Shown: positions 11,523-22,899, numbered from the stretch's first letter. The stretch: 64,000 nucleotides of DNA from Rugalucina vietnamica (GCA_964017185.1 OZ024877.1:5434006-5498005), one strand, 5' to 3'. The notes: generated from the sequence alone by a model not told the origin. A program made the numbers and translations.

Positions 11523-11656
11523 AAGTAGAAGATTTAGATGACCTCATAGTAGTAGAAGATGAAGACGAGGAACCAGTCATTACAGCAAATAAGAGAAAAC
11601 TGGAGGAAATTGATACACCTAGTGCTAAAAAACTGAAAATATCAGACAAAATTTGA
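11523..11656 (+). CDS. UBA2: UBA2-like last exon, tandem copy 1 (short tail)
   Basis: Begins after the acceptor TTATTTTTCAG and enters with two bases of a split codon. It reads VEDLDDLIVVEDEDEEPVIT, then ANKRKLEEIDTPSAKKLKIS, then DKI and stop. The KRKL-E--SAK--K block matches my recollection of the C-terminus of the SUMO-activating enzyme subunit 2 (human KRKLDEKENLSAKRSRIEQ). LIVV followed by acidic residues resembles a SUMO-interacting motif. In this copy the reading frame stops in sequence that matches the intron preceding copy 2, so it lacks the acidic DDDLIIL end. The rest of the enzyme (adenylation and catalytic Cys domains) is not in the window. UBA2 assignment rests on this short tail only. 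Confidence 0.6.
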
Positions 11657-11690
11657 CCAAAAAATATAAAAAAATGTACTTATTTTTCAG

Positions 11691-11860
11691 AAGTAGAAGA
11701 TTTAGATGACCTCATGGTAGTAGAAGATGAAGACGAGGAACCAGTCATTACAGCGAAGAAAAGAAAATTGGACGAAATTGATACACCCAGTGCTAAAAAA
11801 CTAAAAATGTCTGATGGTGCTGCTAATGACAGTATGGATGATGATCTGATAATATTGTGA
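11691..11860 (+). CDS. UBA2: UBA2-like last exon, tandem copy 2 (full tail)
   Basis: Lies exactly 168 bp downstream of copy 1, with the same acceptor sequence and phase. It reads VEDLDDLMVVEDEDEEPVIT, AKKRKLDEIDTPSAKKLKMS, then DGAANDSMDDDLIIL and stop. This full-length ending, lysine-rich then acidic and hydrophobic, fits the nuclear-localising, SUMO-binding tail known for UBA2 (SAE2), which pairs with SAE1 to activate SUMO in the nucleus. Two SIM-like stretches are visible (LMVV plus acids, DDDLIIL). Upstream exons must lie left of the window, or left of the LTR element inserted at 1-9834. Confidence 0.65.
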
Positions 11861-11883
11861 GGTGTTTTAGTAGAGATATGAGT

Positions 11884-12118
11884 CTGTGCATGAGAAAAAC
11901 AACAATTTGGGTTCCGAGCAGGTCCGACACAAACTGGGCTGTAATTCATAGGAGGTGGTCAGAAGCTTGAAATTTCAGATTTAAGATGAAGAGAAATTGT
12001 ACTATCCACGTAGTGAAAACAAAGGCGCTGATCAGCTTCGCAGTTACTGCGAAGCTGATCTGCGCCTTTGTTTTCGCATATGCAGATTGTTTGTATTCTT
12101 GTGCAGTGGCTCATATAA
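11884..12118 (+). mobile_element. MITE-A hairpin element, copy 2
   Basis: Starts about 20 bp after the UBA2-like stop codon and so probably forms part of that gene's 3' UTR. The central palindrome around GCGCTGATCAGCTTCGCAG is well preserved; the terminal repeats are decayed. Confidence 0.75.
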
Positions 12119-12325
12119 GATTCTGATGTACAGATAAAACAGATTTTTGATGGGATTAAAGGATGCTTTAAACTCTGTAGTAAACACTTTTTGAGTATAA
12201 AGCCAGTTTACCTCATGATTTGTAAATTTCAAACTTCTTTCAGGCATTTTACCAGTGTCATGTGAAGCATGTTACCATAATATAATCATATTATTGAAAA
12301 CATACCCATCTGAAACAATCAACAA

Positions 12326-12577
12326 ATGAGCCGCCTTGTGGGAAAACCAACTATGTGTGGTTTCGGAAAAGGTCTGACACAAACCGACCTGTACAAGCAC
12401 AGAAAAGAGCTATAAGCTTGAAATTTCGGATGTAAGTAGAAGAGGATGGGGACTATGCGAGTAGCGAAAACAAAGGCGCTGATCAGCTTCGCGGTTACCG
12501 CGAAGCTGATACCGCGAAGCTGATCTGCGTCTTTGTTTTCGCATAAGCAGATTGATGGTTTTCTCATGAGGCAACTC
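12326..12577 (+). mobile_element. MITE-A hairpin element, copy 3
   Basis: Ends ATGAGCCGCCTTGTGGGAAA and GGTTTTCTCATGAGGCAACT. The centre carries an extra repeat of the GCGAAGCTGAT block, making a longer palindrome than in other copies. Confidence 0.8.
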
Positions 12578-12717
12578 AAATGCATACCAATGTCACAGGT
12601 AAACTGGCAGGGTTGCAGTGTCTTGAAAAAAACTCTTTCAGGGCATTTCCAATGAGGACCAACATAATAACATCAATCAGACTGCACTGACACAGATAAT
12701 AAATAATTGAACCTTCG

Positions 12718-12951
12718 CATGATAAATCCAACAATTTTAGTTTTCGACCAGCTCCGACATAGTTTGACCTGTACAGTCACAGAGGAGGGCTGAAAGCTTT
12801 TAATTTAGCCTGGGGTTTAAGAAGAGGGATTGTACTATCCGTGCAGTGAAAAGAAAGGCGTCGATCAGCTGAGCTGTGCAGTTACTGCACAGCTGATCTG
12901 TACCTTTGTCTTCGCATATGCAGATTGTTGGTTTTCTGATGCAGTGTTTCA
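12718..12951 (+). mobile_element. MITE-A hairpin element, copy 4
   Basis: Diverged copy. The centre is GATCAGCTGAGCTGTGCAGTT and its complement. The body still carries TTGTACTATCCGTG. Confidence 0.65.
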
Positions 12952-13094
12952 TTATAATTAAAAAGATCATTTTCACAATCAATTGTAGCAAAAAAGCAAA
13001 GATTTTGACAATTTTGTTTTGGTGTTATACCTGGTTGAGGAAATTATTGAACTACAGTGAACCACCAGCACAGTGAAGATCAAGGAAGAGGATA

Positions 13095-13597
13095 TGGGCC
13101 TCGTTGCAATAACACCAGTTTTGGGGGTTCCAGCCAGGTTCAGCACAAATCGGCCTGTACAGTCACAAAATAAGGTTACAAGCTTGAAATTTTGGGTATA
13201 AGAAGGCGAGATAGTGTTATCTCTGAAACAAAAAATAAAGGCGCTGATCAGCTGTGCAGTTACCATTTCGAAAACTTGACAATGCAATAAACAGAGATTT
13301 TTTTTAGCTTTAAAAATTGAAAATTTTGAGCTGAAAAGTTTTGATAGTTTTCTTATTTTTGCTCAAAAAATAGATTGTGGGTGCACGTTAGAACCGCCTC
13401 GCAACATTGTACCTTCAATCTATGTTTTGGAGCAAAAATAAGAAAAAAATATGTATACCCTGCATACCCCAGTTTTGCTATATAAAAATGGGTTCCTATT
13501 AAAGGGGTATACATTACACGGATATGTTTTCGTAATGCTGATCAAAACCTTTGGTTTTGCATAGGCAAAAAGTTGGTTTTGTCATGATGTGGCTCAT
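13095..13597 (+). mobile_element. MITE-A hairpin element, copy 5, split by a MITE-B
   Basis: The left part ends at CTGATCAGCTGTGCAGTTAC (about 13263) and the right part resumes with CTGATCAAAACC (13538 on). A MITE-B copy lies between them, near the centre of the palindrome. Confidence 0.7.
13264..13537 (+). mobile_element. MITE-B hairpin element, copy 1
   Basis: See the copy at 46315-46570 for the family. The ends are CATTTCGAAAAC and GTTTTCGTAATG; the inner arms are TTTCTTATTTTTGCTC and GAGCAAAAATAAGAAA. Confidence 0.75.
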
Positions 13598-13702
13598 AAG
13601 TTGGTAAGACTTTGGGAAATTAAGATGTACATGTGTTTATAGCCCCGCTTTGAAAAAGTGGGGCTATACTGGATTCACCCTGTCCTTCCGTCGTTCTGTT
13701 AT

Positions 13703-15472
13703 TATAGCCCCGCTTTGAAAAAGTGGGGCTATACTGGATTCACCCTGTCCTTCCGTCGTTCTGTCCTTCCGTTATTCCGTCATTCCGTTATTCCGTCCAT
13801 AATTCTGTTACCACTCATAACTTGAGAACCAGTTGTTAGACTTCAACCAAATTTGGCATATGCATCAAGTTTGACAATATCTACTTATGTATCTATGCAT
13901 GTTGTTTTCCCCCAAATTTGCAGAAGAGTTATTGCCCTTGGATGACCCTATATTGATGTCAGAATTTCGTTTCCGCTCAATATCTTGAGAACGAATGGAC
14001 AGAATCTGACCAAATTTTGTATGCACATCAACAGTGACATGATCTAAGCTGGGATTGTCGCCCATCATTTTTCGCAAAATTTTGATGGAGTTATGGCCCT
14101 TGATTGACGTTAGAATTTTGTTTCCGCTCAATATCTTGAGAACGAATTGACAGAATCTGACCAAATTTTGTATGCACATCAACATTGACAAGATCTAGCT
14201 TGGGATTGTTGCCCATCATTTTTTGCAAAATTTTGACGGAGTTATGGCCCTTGATTGATGTTAAAATTTCGTTTCCGCTCAATATCTTGAGAACCAATTG
14301 ACAGAATCTGACCAAATTTTGTATGCACATCAACATAGACAAGATCTAGCTTGGGATTGTTGCCCATCATTTTTCGCAAAATATTGACGGAGTTACGGCC
14401 CTTGATTGACGTCAGAATTTCGTTTCCGCTCAATATCTTGAGAACCAACTGATAGAATTTGACCAAATTTTGTATGCACATGAACATTGACAAGATCTAG
14501 CTTGGGATTATTGCCTGTTATTTTTTGCATAATTTTGACGGAGTTACGACCCTTAATTGATGTCAAAATATAGTTTCCGCTCAATATTTTGAGAATGAAT
14601 TTACAAAATCTGACCAAAATTTATATGCACATCAACATTGACAAGATCTAGCTTGGGATTGTTACCCTTCATTTTTCGCAAAATTTTGACGGAGTTACGC
14701 CCCTTGATTGACGTCAGAAATTCGTTTCCGCTCAAAATCTTGAGAACAAATTGACAGAATCTGACCAAATTTTGTATGCACATCAACATTGACAAGATCT
14801 AGCTTGGGATTGTTGCCCATCATTTTTCGCAAAATTTTGACGGAGTTACAGCCCTTGATTGACGTTAGAATTTTGTTTCCGCTCAATATTTTGAGAACGA
14901 TTTGACAGAATGTGACCAAAATTTGTATGCACATTAACATTGACAATATCTAGCTTGGGATTATTGCCTGTCACTTTTTGCAAACTTTTGAAAGAGTTAT
15001 GGCCCTTGATTGATGTCAGAATTTTGTTTCCGCTCAATATCTTGAGAAAGAGTTGACAGAATCTGACCAAATTTTGTATGCACATCAGCATTGACAAGAT
15101 CTAGCTTGGGATTATTGCCCGTCATTTTTCGCAAAATTTTGACGGAGTTACGGCCCTTGAATGACATCAGAATTTCGTTTCCACTCAATATCTTGAGAAC
15201 GATTTGACAGAATCTGACCAAAATTTGTAAGCACATCAATATTGACAAGATCTAGCTTGGGATTGTTGCCAGTCATTTTTTGCTAACTTTTGACAGAGTT
15301 TTGGCCCTTGATTGACTCAGAATTTTGTTTCCGCACAATACCTTGAGAACAAATTGACAGAATCTGACCAGTCTTTTTATGTGCATCTGTATTAATAAGA
15401 TCTAGCTTGGGATTGTTACCCTGGCAAAAAGCTCAGAAGCGGGGCTATAGTCAGATCCTCTGACAATTCTAG
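13703..15472 (+). mobile_element. HINE-1 inner copy nested in another HINE-1
   Basis: A second 5' end (TATAGCCCCGC, hairpin, ACTGGATTCACCCTGTCC) begins 65 bp after the first. A second 3' end (hairpin GTCAGATCCTCTGAC, then CTAG) occurs at 15440-15472, followed at once by more array sequence. The order 5'-5'-3'-3' means one element inside another of the same family. Confidence 0.65.
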
Positions 15473-17390
15473 TTCCGTCAAAATTTCATTTTCGCTGAAT
15501 GTCTTGAGAACCAGTTTACAGAATCTGACCAAATTTTGTATGTACATTAACATTGACAAGATCTAGCTTGGGATTGTTGACCGTCATTTTTCGCAAAATT
15601 TTGACGGAGTTACGGCCCTTGATTGATGTCAGAATTTCGTTTCCGCTCAATATCTTGAGAACAAATTGACAAAATCCGACCAAATTTTGTGTGCACATCA
15701 ACATTGTCAAGATCTAGATTGGGATTGTTACCCGTCATTTTTCGCAAAATTTTGACGGAGTTACGGCCCTTGATTGACGTCAGAATTTCGTTTCAGCTCA
15801 ATATCTTGAGAACAAATTGGCAGAATCCGACCAAATTTTGTATGCACATCATCATCGACAAGATCTAGCTTGGGATTGTTGACCGTCATTTTTCGCAAAA
15901 TTTTGACGGAGTTACGGCCCTTGATTGATGTCAGAATTTCGTTTCCGCTCAATATCTTGAGAACAAATTGACAAAATCCGACCAAATTTTGTGTGCACAT
16001 CAACATTGTCAAGATCTAGATTGGGATTGTTACCCGTCATTTTTCGCAAAATTTTGACGGAGTTACGGCCCTTGATTGACGTCAGAATTTCGTTTCAGCT
16101 CAATATCTTGAGAACAAATTGGCAGAATCCGACCAAATTTTGTATGCACATCATCATCGACAAGATCTAGCTTGGGATTGTTGATCGTCATTTTTTGCAA
16201 AATTTTGACGGAGTTACGGCCCTTGATTGACGTCAGAATTTCGTTTCCGCTCAATATCTTGAGAACTAATTGACAGAATCCGACCAAATTTTGTATGCAC
16301 GTCATCATTGACAAGATCTAGCTTGGGAATGTTACCCGCCATTTTTCGCAAAATTTTGACGGAGATACGGCCCTTGATTGACGTCAGAATTTCGTTTCCG
16401 CTCAATATCTTGAGAACGAATTGACAGAATCCAACCAAATTTTGTATGCACATTAACATTGACAAGATCTAGCTTGGGATTGTTACCCATCATTTTTCGC
16501 AAAATTTTGACGGAGTTACGGCCCTTGATTGACGTCAGAATTTTGTTTCCGCTCAATATCTTGAGAACGATTTGACAGAATGTGACCAAATTTTGTATGC
16601 ATGTCATCATTGACAAGATCTAGCCTGGGATTGTTACCTGTCATTTTTCGCAAAATTTTGACGGAGTTACGGCCCTTGATTGACATCAGAATTTCGTTTC
16701 CGCTCAATATCTTGAGAACGAATTGACAGAATCCGACCAAATTTTGTGCTCACATCAACATTGACAAGATTGAGCTTGGGATTGTTACCCATCATTTTTC
16801 GCAAAATTTTGACGGAGTTATGGCCCTTGATTGACGTCAGAATTTTGTTTCTGCTCAATATCTTGAGAACAAATTGACAGAATCCGACCAAATTTTGTAT
16901 GCACATCATCATTGACAAGATCTAGCTTGGGATTGTTACCCGTCATTTTTCGCAAAATTTTGACAGAGTTACGGCCCCTGATTGACGTCAGAATTTCATT
17001 TCTGCTCAATATCTTGAGAACAAATTGACAGAATCCAACCAAATTTTGTATGTACATCAACATTGACAAGATCTAGCTTGGGATTGTTACCCGTCATTTT
17101 TCGCAAAATTTTGACTGAGTTACGGCTCTTGATTGACTTCAGAATTTCATTTCCGCTCAATATCTTGAGATTGAATTGACAGAATCCGTCCAAATTCTGT
17201 ATGCACATCATCATTGACAAGATCTAGCTTGGGATTGTTACCCATCATTTATCGCAAAATTATGACAGTCATGGTCCTTTATTGAGGTCAGACTTTCGTT
17301 TCCGCTCAATATCTTGAGAACGAAATTTTGTATGCGCATCAATATTGACGAGATCTAGCTTGTGATAGTTACCTGTCATTGTTTTTTTTC
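13930..17390 (+). repeat. Tandem array, 151-bp unit, about 22 units
   Basis: Units carry TTTCCGCTCAATATCTTGAG, then CCAAATTTTGTATGCACATC, then GACAAGATCTAGCTTGGGAT. Between about 15480 and 16200 a 302-bp double unit recurs nearly unchanged, so part of the array grew as dimers. Each unit holds an 83-codon minus-strand frame that overlaps the next unit. 151 is not a multiple of three, so these frames rotate and look like by-products of the repeat. Confidence 0.9.
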
Positions 17391-17445
17391 ACCCTGCAAA
17401 AAAGCTGAGAAGCGGGGCTATAGTCAGATTCTCTGACAATTCTAG

Positions 17446-18260
17446 TTATTTATTGTCATATTATCTTAAGAGTGCTATCCTGCAAGTTCATAGTCATAAG
17501 CATTCTATCACTGACACAGCATTATTTGAGAGCTGCATGCTCAGTTTTGTCTTTTGACAGGCTAGAGCAAGCTTTGATTAAGCCAGAATATAGGAGAAAT
17601 CAAGACATGAGAAAACATATTTTGTTATTAATGTATGAGAAAATGAGAAAGAGACGAATGACCACAAACACACACACACACACAAATAAAACACAGGATC
17701 ACAAGAGATAGATTGTCCCTTATAATGGACAAGTTCCTAAATATTTGAAAATACATGTATACACAGAATTATGGGGGGTGGTGTATACGGATGGTAGTAA
17801 CAAATGCCTTCTTTTTCGTTTTAGGACAAAACAATGTTCTTTTTTTTTCAGTTTGATAGACTGTCATATGCAAGGGGGTTTTAGTGACCAGCATGTTTGT
17901 TTTTCAGAAGCAGCTTAAACTTACCTAGTATATGATGTTGAGACTGTACATCTTAGGCTGATTGCTAAAAACTTTCACAACATATGAAGTCAAATATAAC
18001 AACAAAACAATCTAATCCCCAAAATATGAAAATAATGACAACTAAAACCATCCTATGTTATGTTGTACCCTTTGTGGTAGGTAGGACTGTATTTCACTAG
18101 TTAAGTTTCTTTGTGCAATGTTGTTTAATGATTGTTGTCAAATAGTGCTATAATTGTGCTGCATATTTTTGTTCAGTTAGACTTGTCTGATTATTTCTGG
18201 GTTAGTCATATATTCTGCATAAGATTTAAGTTGAGAAAATATCAGAGCGTGTTTACATTT
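17446..18260. other. Unassigned AT-rich sequence with a short (CA)n
   Basis: Nothing recognised except a (CA)n run near 17667-17690. Confidence 0.5.
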
Positions 18261-18480
18261 GAGCCGCCTCATGGCATCATGGGAAAACCAACGATGTAGT
18301 TTCTGAACAGGTCCGACACCATAGAAGATAGCTAGAAGCTTGAAATTTCAGAAGTAAGAAGAGGGATTGTACTATCCGTGTAGCGAAAACAAAGGTGCTG
18401 ATCAGCTTTGCGATTACTGGAAGCTGATCTGCGTCTTTGTTTTTGTATAGGCAAATTGTTCGTTTTCTCATGAGGCAGCT
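18261..18480 (+). mobile_element. MITE-A hairpin element, copy 6
   Basis: Ends GAGCCGCCTCATGG and CGTTTTCTCATGAGGCAGCT; usual body and a slightly decayed central palindrome. Confidence 0.8.
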
Positions 18481-18865
18481 AAGTCACCTAAGCATACTAG
18501 CATTTTTACACCAAAGACAATTGTGTTATCCATTGGAGAAGGTTGTTGAAAACCTTTTTGGTGAATTTAGATAAAGTTGGTTGCTACTATGTTCGTTTGT
18601 GTAAAAATGTTCTTTACTCTGTTCTAAGCTTCTGTCAATAAATAATCATTAATCATTGTCATTCATGAATAAAAACATTTTGTCACATCTTATTTTTGTT
18701 TTCTTATACCCCAAAGACCAGATTGCATTACGAGGAGCATTGTTTATAGCCAATTTAAGCAGTCTTTTTTGAAGTGTATACCTGCTACAGGTCCGGGGTG
18801 GTGAGGGGGAACACAGCTGAAGGTGCAATATACCCTTCTATCATAAGGCTACTCTTATATCAGCC

Positions 18866-19030
18866 CCATCGTGAGAAAACTGGTCTTCGGGGTTTCCAAC
18901 CTGGTCTGACACAAACCGGTCTGTGCTGCTACAGAAGATGGCTAGATGCTTGAAATTTCAGATTTAGGAAGAAGAGGAATTGTACTATGCGTGTAGCGAA
19001 AACAAAGGCGCTGATCAGCTTTGCAGTTAT
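18866..19030 (+). mobile_element. MITE-A hairpin element, copy 7 (left half)
   Basis: Runs from CATCGTGAGAAAACTGGTC to CTGATCAGCTTTGCAGTTA and then stops. The right half is absent and a HINE-3 element begins about 30 bp later. Confidence 0.7.
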
Positions 19031-19061
19031 GTTAAATATCTGTTAATTACAAAAAATAGTA

Positions 19062-20586
19062 CCAGAGGACCAATGGTCCTGTAAACGCTCACCTGAGATC
19101 AGCTGCATATACCAATAAACATGTTTGAATATTATGGTATTTAACTCCAGTGCAGGGGCAGATAAGCCCTTGGGCCATTTTCTTTTTTCAGAATCTTCAA
19201 TATTCTGTCCATTTGCCAATTTCCTGTTGGCTTTTTCCTTCAAATGACATTTTAACAGTTTTCCCAATTCAGATGCACAGGCAACCCATGTTGACCTTGC
19301 CATAAACTTGGTCATGGTCATCACAGGGTCATGATTTATATATACATTGGAGTACTTTAGCCATCGATGCCTCACGCCAAGTTTCCTTGAAATCAGTCTA
19401 TTGGTTTCAGAGAAGATGATTTTTGATGGGTTTTTACCATATATGGGCATGGCGGCCATCTTGGTCATGTGACCTAGATTATTTATATACACATTGATTC
19501 CCCCATTCTATAGATGCTTCACTTAAAATTTGGCTTTGTTTGGCCAAGCGGTTTCAGAGGAGAAGACGTTTGAATATTATGGAAATATACATGTATATTG
19601 CCCCGGGGTGGGGGCACATGAGCCCCTGGGGTCCAATTTTTTTCAGAATCATTAATATCCAGTCCTACTGCCCATTTCCTGCAAGACTTTCACTTTAAAT
19701 GACATTTTAAAAGTTTTCCCCATTCAAATGCATTGGTGACCTATGTTGACCTTCCCGTAAAATAGGTCAAGGTCATCACAGGGTCATGATTTATATACAC
19801 ATTGTAGTGCTTGAGCCATCGATGCTTCGTGCCAAGTTTCGTTGAAATCGGTCAACCGGTTCTGGAGAAGAAGATTTTTGAACGGTTTTTACCATATATG
19901 GGCATGGCGGCCATCTTGGTCATGTGACCTGTATTTTTTATATACATATTTGTTACCCCTTCCTATTGATGCTTCACATAAAATTTTGCTTTGATTGGCC
20001 AAGCGGTTTCAGAGGAGAAGATGTTTGAATATTATGGAGATATACATGTATATTGCCCCGGGGTGGGGGCGGATGAGCCCCTGGTGCCCAATTTTTTTCA
20101 GAATCATTAATATTCAGTCCTACTGCTCATTTTCTGCAAGATTTTTCCTTTAAATGACAATTTAACAATTTTTCCCATTCAAATGCATTCGCGACCTATG
20201 TTGACCTTGCCGTAAAATATGTCAAGGTCATCATAGGGTCATGATTTATATACACATTGTAGTGCTTGAGCCATTAATGCTTCATGCCAAGTTTGGTTGA
20301 AATCGGTCCAGTGGTTCCGGAGAAGAAGATTTTTGAAGGGTTTTTACCATATATGGGCATGGCGGCCATCTTGGTCATGTGACCTGGATTATTTATATAC
20401 ACATTGGTTCCCCCTTCCCATAGATGCTTCATGTAAAATTTGGCTTTGATTGGCCAAGCGGTTTCAGAGGAGAAGATCTTTTAAAATGGTGGACGACGGA
20501 CGACGGACGGACGACGGACGGACGGACGACGGAGCATGGGTATACTATAAGCTCACCTTGTGAGCCTGACGGCTCAGGTGAGCTAA
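19062..20586 (-). mobile_element. HINE-3 element, copy 1 (about 1.5 kb)
   Basis: On the minus strand it starts TAGCTCACCTGAGCC, has a GAC/CGT-rich microsatellite (GTCCGTCCGTC), then three units of about 460 bp (each with CTTGGCCAATCAAAGCCAAA, AAGATGGCCGCCATG and AGGTCACATGACC), then the subterminal repeat TCAGGTGAGCG and a 3' hairpin AGGACCATTGGTCCT directly followed by CTGG-T. This is the same layout as HINE-1. Confidence 0.75.
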
Positions 20587-20915
20587 AAACCCAAAGGTCA
20601 CCTTGTAAAAGGACCGTAAAGAGCAGCAAAAATACATAACTGCATGTTGGCTAACCCTTGATAAAAATGTGTGTACACCAAATTGAGATAACCTGGTCTT
20701 TATATACACAATGAAGCAGACAAACTACACCTCATGGCTTAAATCACCACCTTTGTCCTTGCTGATTTTGCTATTTACAAATTCATACTATCTTTAAAGT
20801 AGAAATTTTAATCTCTAGCAATCTCCCATGGCCATAATCCAACTGGTCAAAAACAAAGAAGACCGGTTTCCTTTTGACATAGCTCCTCTTCAGTATTTGT
20901 GACATTAGACTCCCC

Positions 20916-20946
<31 letters not shown>

Positions 20947-21167
20947 AAAAGTCCACTGCTTTTTACTTGTTTAAGTTTGACCTTACTGCTCTATTCTTTC
21001 TCTCCCCTCTTTCTCCCACTCTTGCTTTTTCTTTCTTGTGATTCAAATATAATAGGTGACAATATAAACATATATAATGTAGAGTATCTGAGACATGTAA
21101 TAATGTTGCTCACATATATGTTTGTAATTATGTTTGTACTGAAAATATGTTTATTCTAGATAAAACA
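20587..21167. repeat. Unassigned sequence with a long C tract and A tract
   Basis: A run of about 27 C followed by 14 A near 20910-20950 is prone to length error. No gene is seen. Confidence 0.5.
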
Positions 21168-22899
21168 AGTAGCCCAGGGGCAACGATCGCTCACCTGAGA
21201 GTCAACAAGTACAGTCACTGGACAAAGTAATTGGGGTTTTTACCATATATGGGTATGGTGGCCATCTTGGTCATGTGACCTTGAAACCCTACTTAATCAG
21301 CAGAAGAGCTCTTGTCTGGATTGTGTATCCTCTTTTCTGCCATTTTGATTCACTTGAAAAAATCATCCAACAAGGTCAGGGTCCTATAATGACCCCCGTG
21401 GTGGGGCCATATTTGACCTCAGGGGCAAGATCGGCAGGATTTATGTAGAGCTCCACATGACAATGTTGTATATCAAATATACAAGCTTTGTGTCATGCTG
21501 TTGCAGAGAAGATTTTTTCATATATTTCCATTATAAGTCTATGGTAGATAATGACATGCCTGGGGTGTGGCCTGTATGGACCCCATGGGCACTGTTGGCA
21601 GCATTTATAAAGGAGAGTATCATACATTGGTCCACACAACATATGAAAGCTCTGGGCCATATGGTTTCGGAGAAGATTTTTTTTCGTTTTTCCAATGACG
21701 CCCCCGGGGCGGGGCCCGTATGGACCCCAGGAGCACAGTTGGCAGGATTTATAAAGAGGACCACTATACATTGCTAAAAACAAAATATGAAAGCTTTGGG
21801 CCTTGTGGTTTCGGAGAAGAAGATTTTTTAAATAATTTTCCAATGACGCCCCCGGGGCGGGGCCCGTATGGACCCTAGGGGCACGGTTGGCAGGATTTAT
21901 AAAGAGGGCCACTATACATTACTACTGACAAAATATGAAAGCTCTGGGCCTTGTGGTTTTGGAGAAGATTTTTTGTGTTTTTCCCATTGTAAGTCTATGG
22001 GAGCTATTGACCCCCGGGGCGCGGCCATTTTTGACCCCAGGGGCATGATTGGCAAGATTTATATGGAGGACCACTAAACATTGCTACATACAAAATATGA
22101 AAGCTTTGGGCCTTGTGGTTTTGGAGAAGAAGATTTTTTTGTTTTTCCCATGACACCCCCGGGGCGGGGCCCGTATGGACCCCAGGGGCACGGTAGGCAG
22201 GATTTATAAATAGAACCATTATACATTGCTACACACAAAATATGAAAGCTCTAGGCCTTGTGGTTTCAGAGAAGAAGATTTTTTAAAGTTTTTCCCATTA
22301 CCCCCCCCCCCCCCCGGGGCGGGGCCAGTATGGAAGGTTTTTTTATGTTTTTCCCATTGTAAGTCTATGGGAGCTAATGACCCCCGGGGCGGGGTCATTT
22401 TTGACCCCAGGGCCATGGTTGGCAGGATTTATAAAGAGGACCACTAAACACTGCTACACACAAAATATGAAAGCTCTGGGCCTTGTGGTTTCAGAGAAGA
22501 AGAGATTTTTTTTATATTTTCCCAAAGACGCCCCCGGGGCGGGGCCCGTATGGACCCCAGGGGCACGGTTGGCAGGATTTATGAAGAGGACCACTAGACA
22601 TTGCTACACACAAAATATGAGAGCTCTTGGCCTTGTGGTTTCAGAGAAGAAGATTTTTACATGTTTTTCCATTAAAGTCTATGGGAGCTATCTGTTGCCA
22701 TGGAAACCAGAGTTCTGATCCGACCTGGCCCAAAACTATCACAACCTTTCCCCCTCCTCAATGATGCTTTAGATAAAATTTGGTCACGTTTGACCTTGTT
22801 GTCTTAGAGATATTCAAGTTTGAAAATGTGGACGGACGCACGCCGGCTCGACTACTATACTATAAGCTCACCTTGTGAGCCTTTGGCTCAGGTGAGCTA
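21168..22899 (-). mobile_element. HINE-3-related element with GC-rich repeats
   Basis: The minus-strand start (TAGCTCACCTGAGCC, then TATAGTATAGTAGTCGAGCC) is that of HINE-3. The inverted partner CTCAGGTGAGCGATCG lies at the other end. The inside holds a different minisatellite of roughly 150-170 bp per unit, each with CGCCCCCGGGGCGGGGCCCG and GGCACGGTTGGCAGGATTTA. The 3' hairpin is weak (GCCCCTGGGC) and no clear CTRR end is seen. Confidence 0.6.

Larger units (their letters stand above)
13638..17445 (+). mobile_element. HINE-1: Helentron-like non-autonomous element with a 151-bp satellite
   Basis: The 5' end TATAGCCCCGCTT forms a hairpin with AAAGTGGGGCTA. The matching subterminal inverted repeat AAGCGGGGCTATA lies near the 3' end, followed by the hairpin GTCAGA-TTC-TCTGAC, AATT and a terminal CTAG before TT. 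Subterminal inverted repeats, a 3' hairpin, a CTRR end and an internal minisatellite are the known design of Helentron-dependent elements (HINEs). There is no Rep or helicase gene. A second complete copy (13703-15472) lies inside it. Confidence 0.75.

Noticed and set aside
13865-17220. Series of 60-94-codon minus-strand frames with almost the same protein
   Set aside because: They repeat every 151 or 302 bp with the satellite, lack splice or promoter context and cross unit borders in rotating frames; treated as by-products of the array.
13638-17445. CRISPR-like regular repeat array
   Set aside because: The repeats are contiguous 151-bp units without spacers, in a eukaryotic, intron-bearing context.
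20899-21159. Frame starting MTLDS then Pro and Lys runs
   Set aside because: Product of the C and A homopolymer tracts; no other support.
21457-22718. Overlapping frames on both strands in GC-rich sequence
   Set aside because: They follow the HINE-3-related minisatellite and repeat with it.
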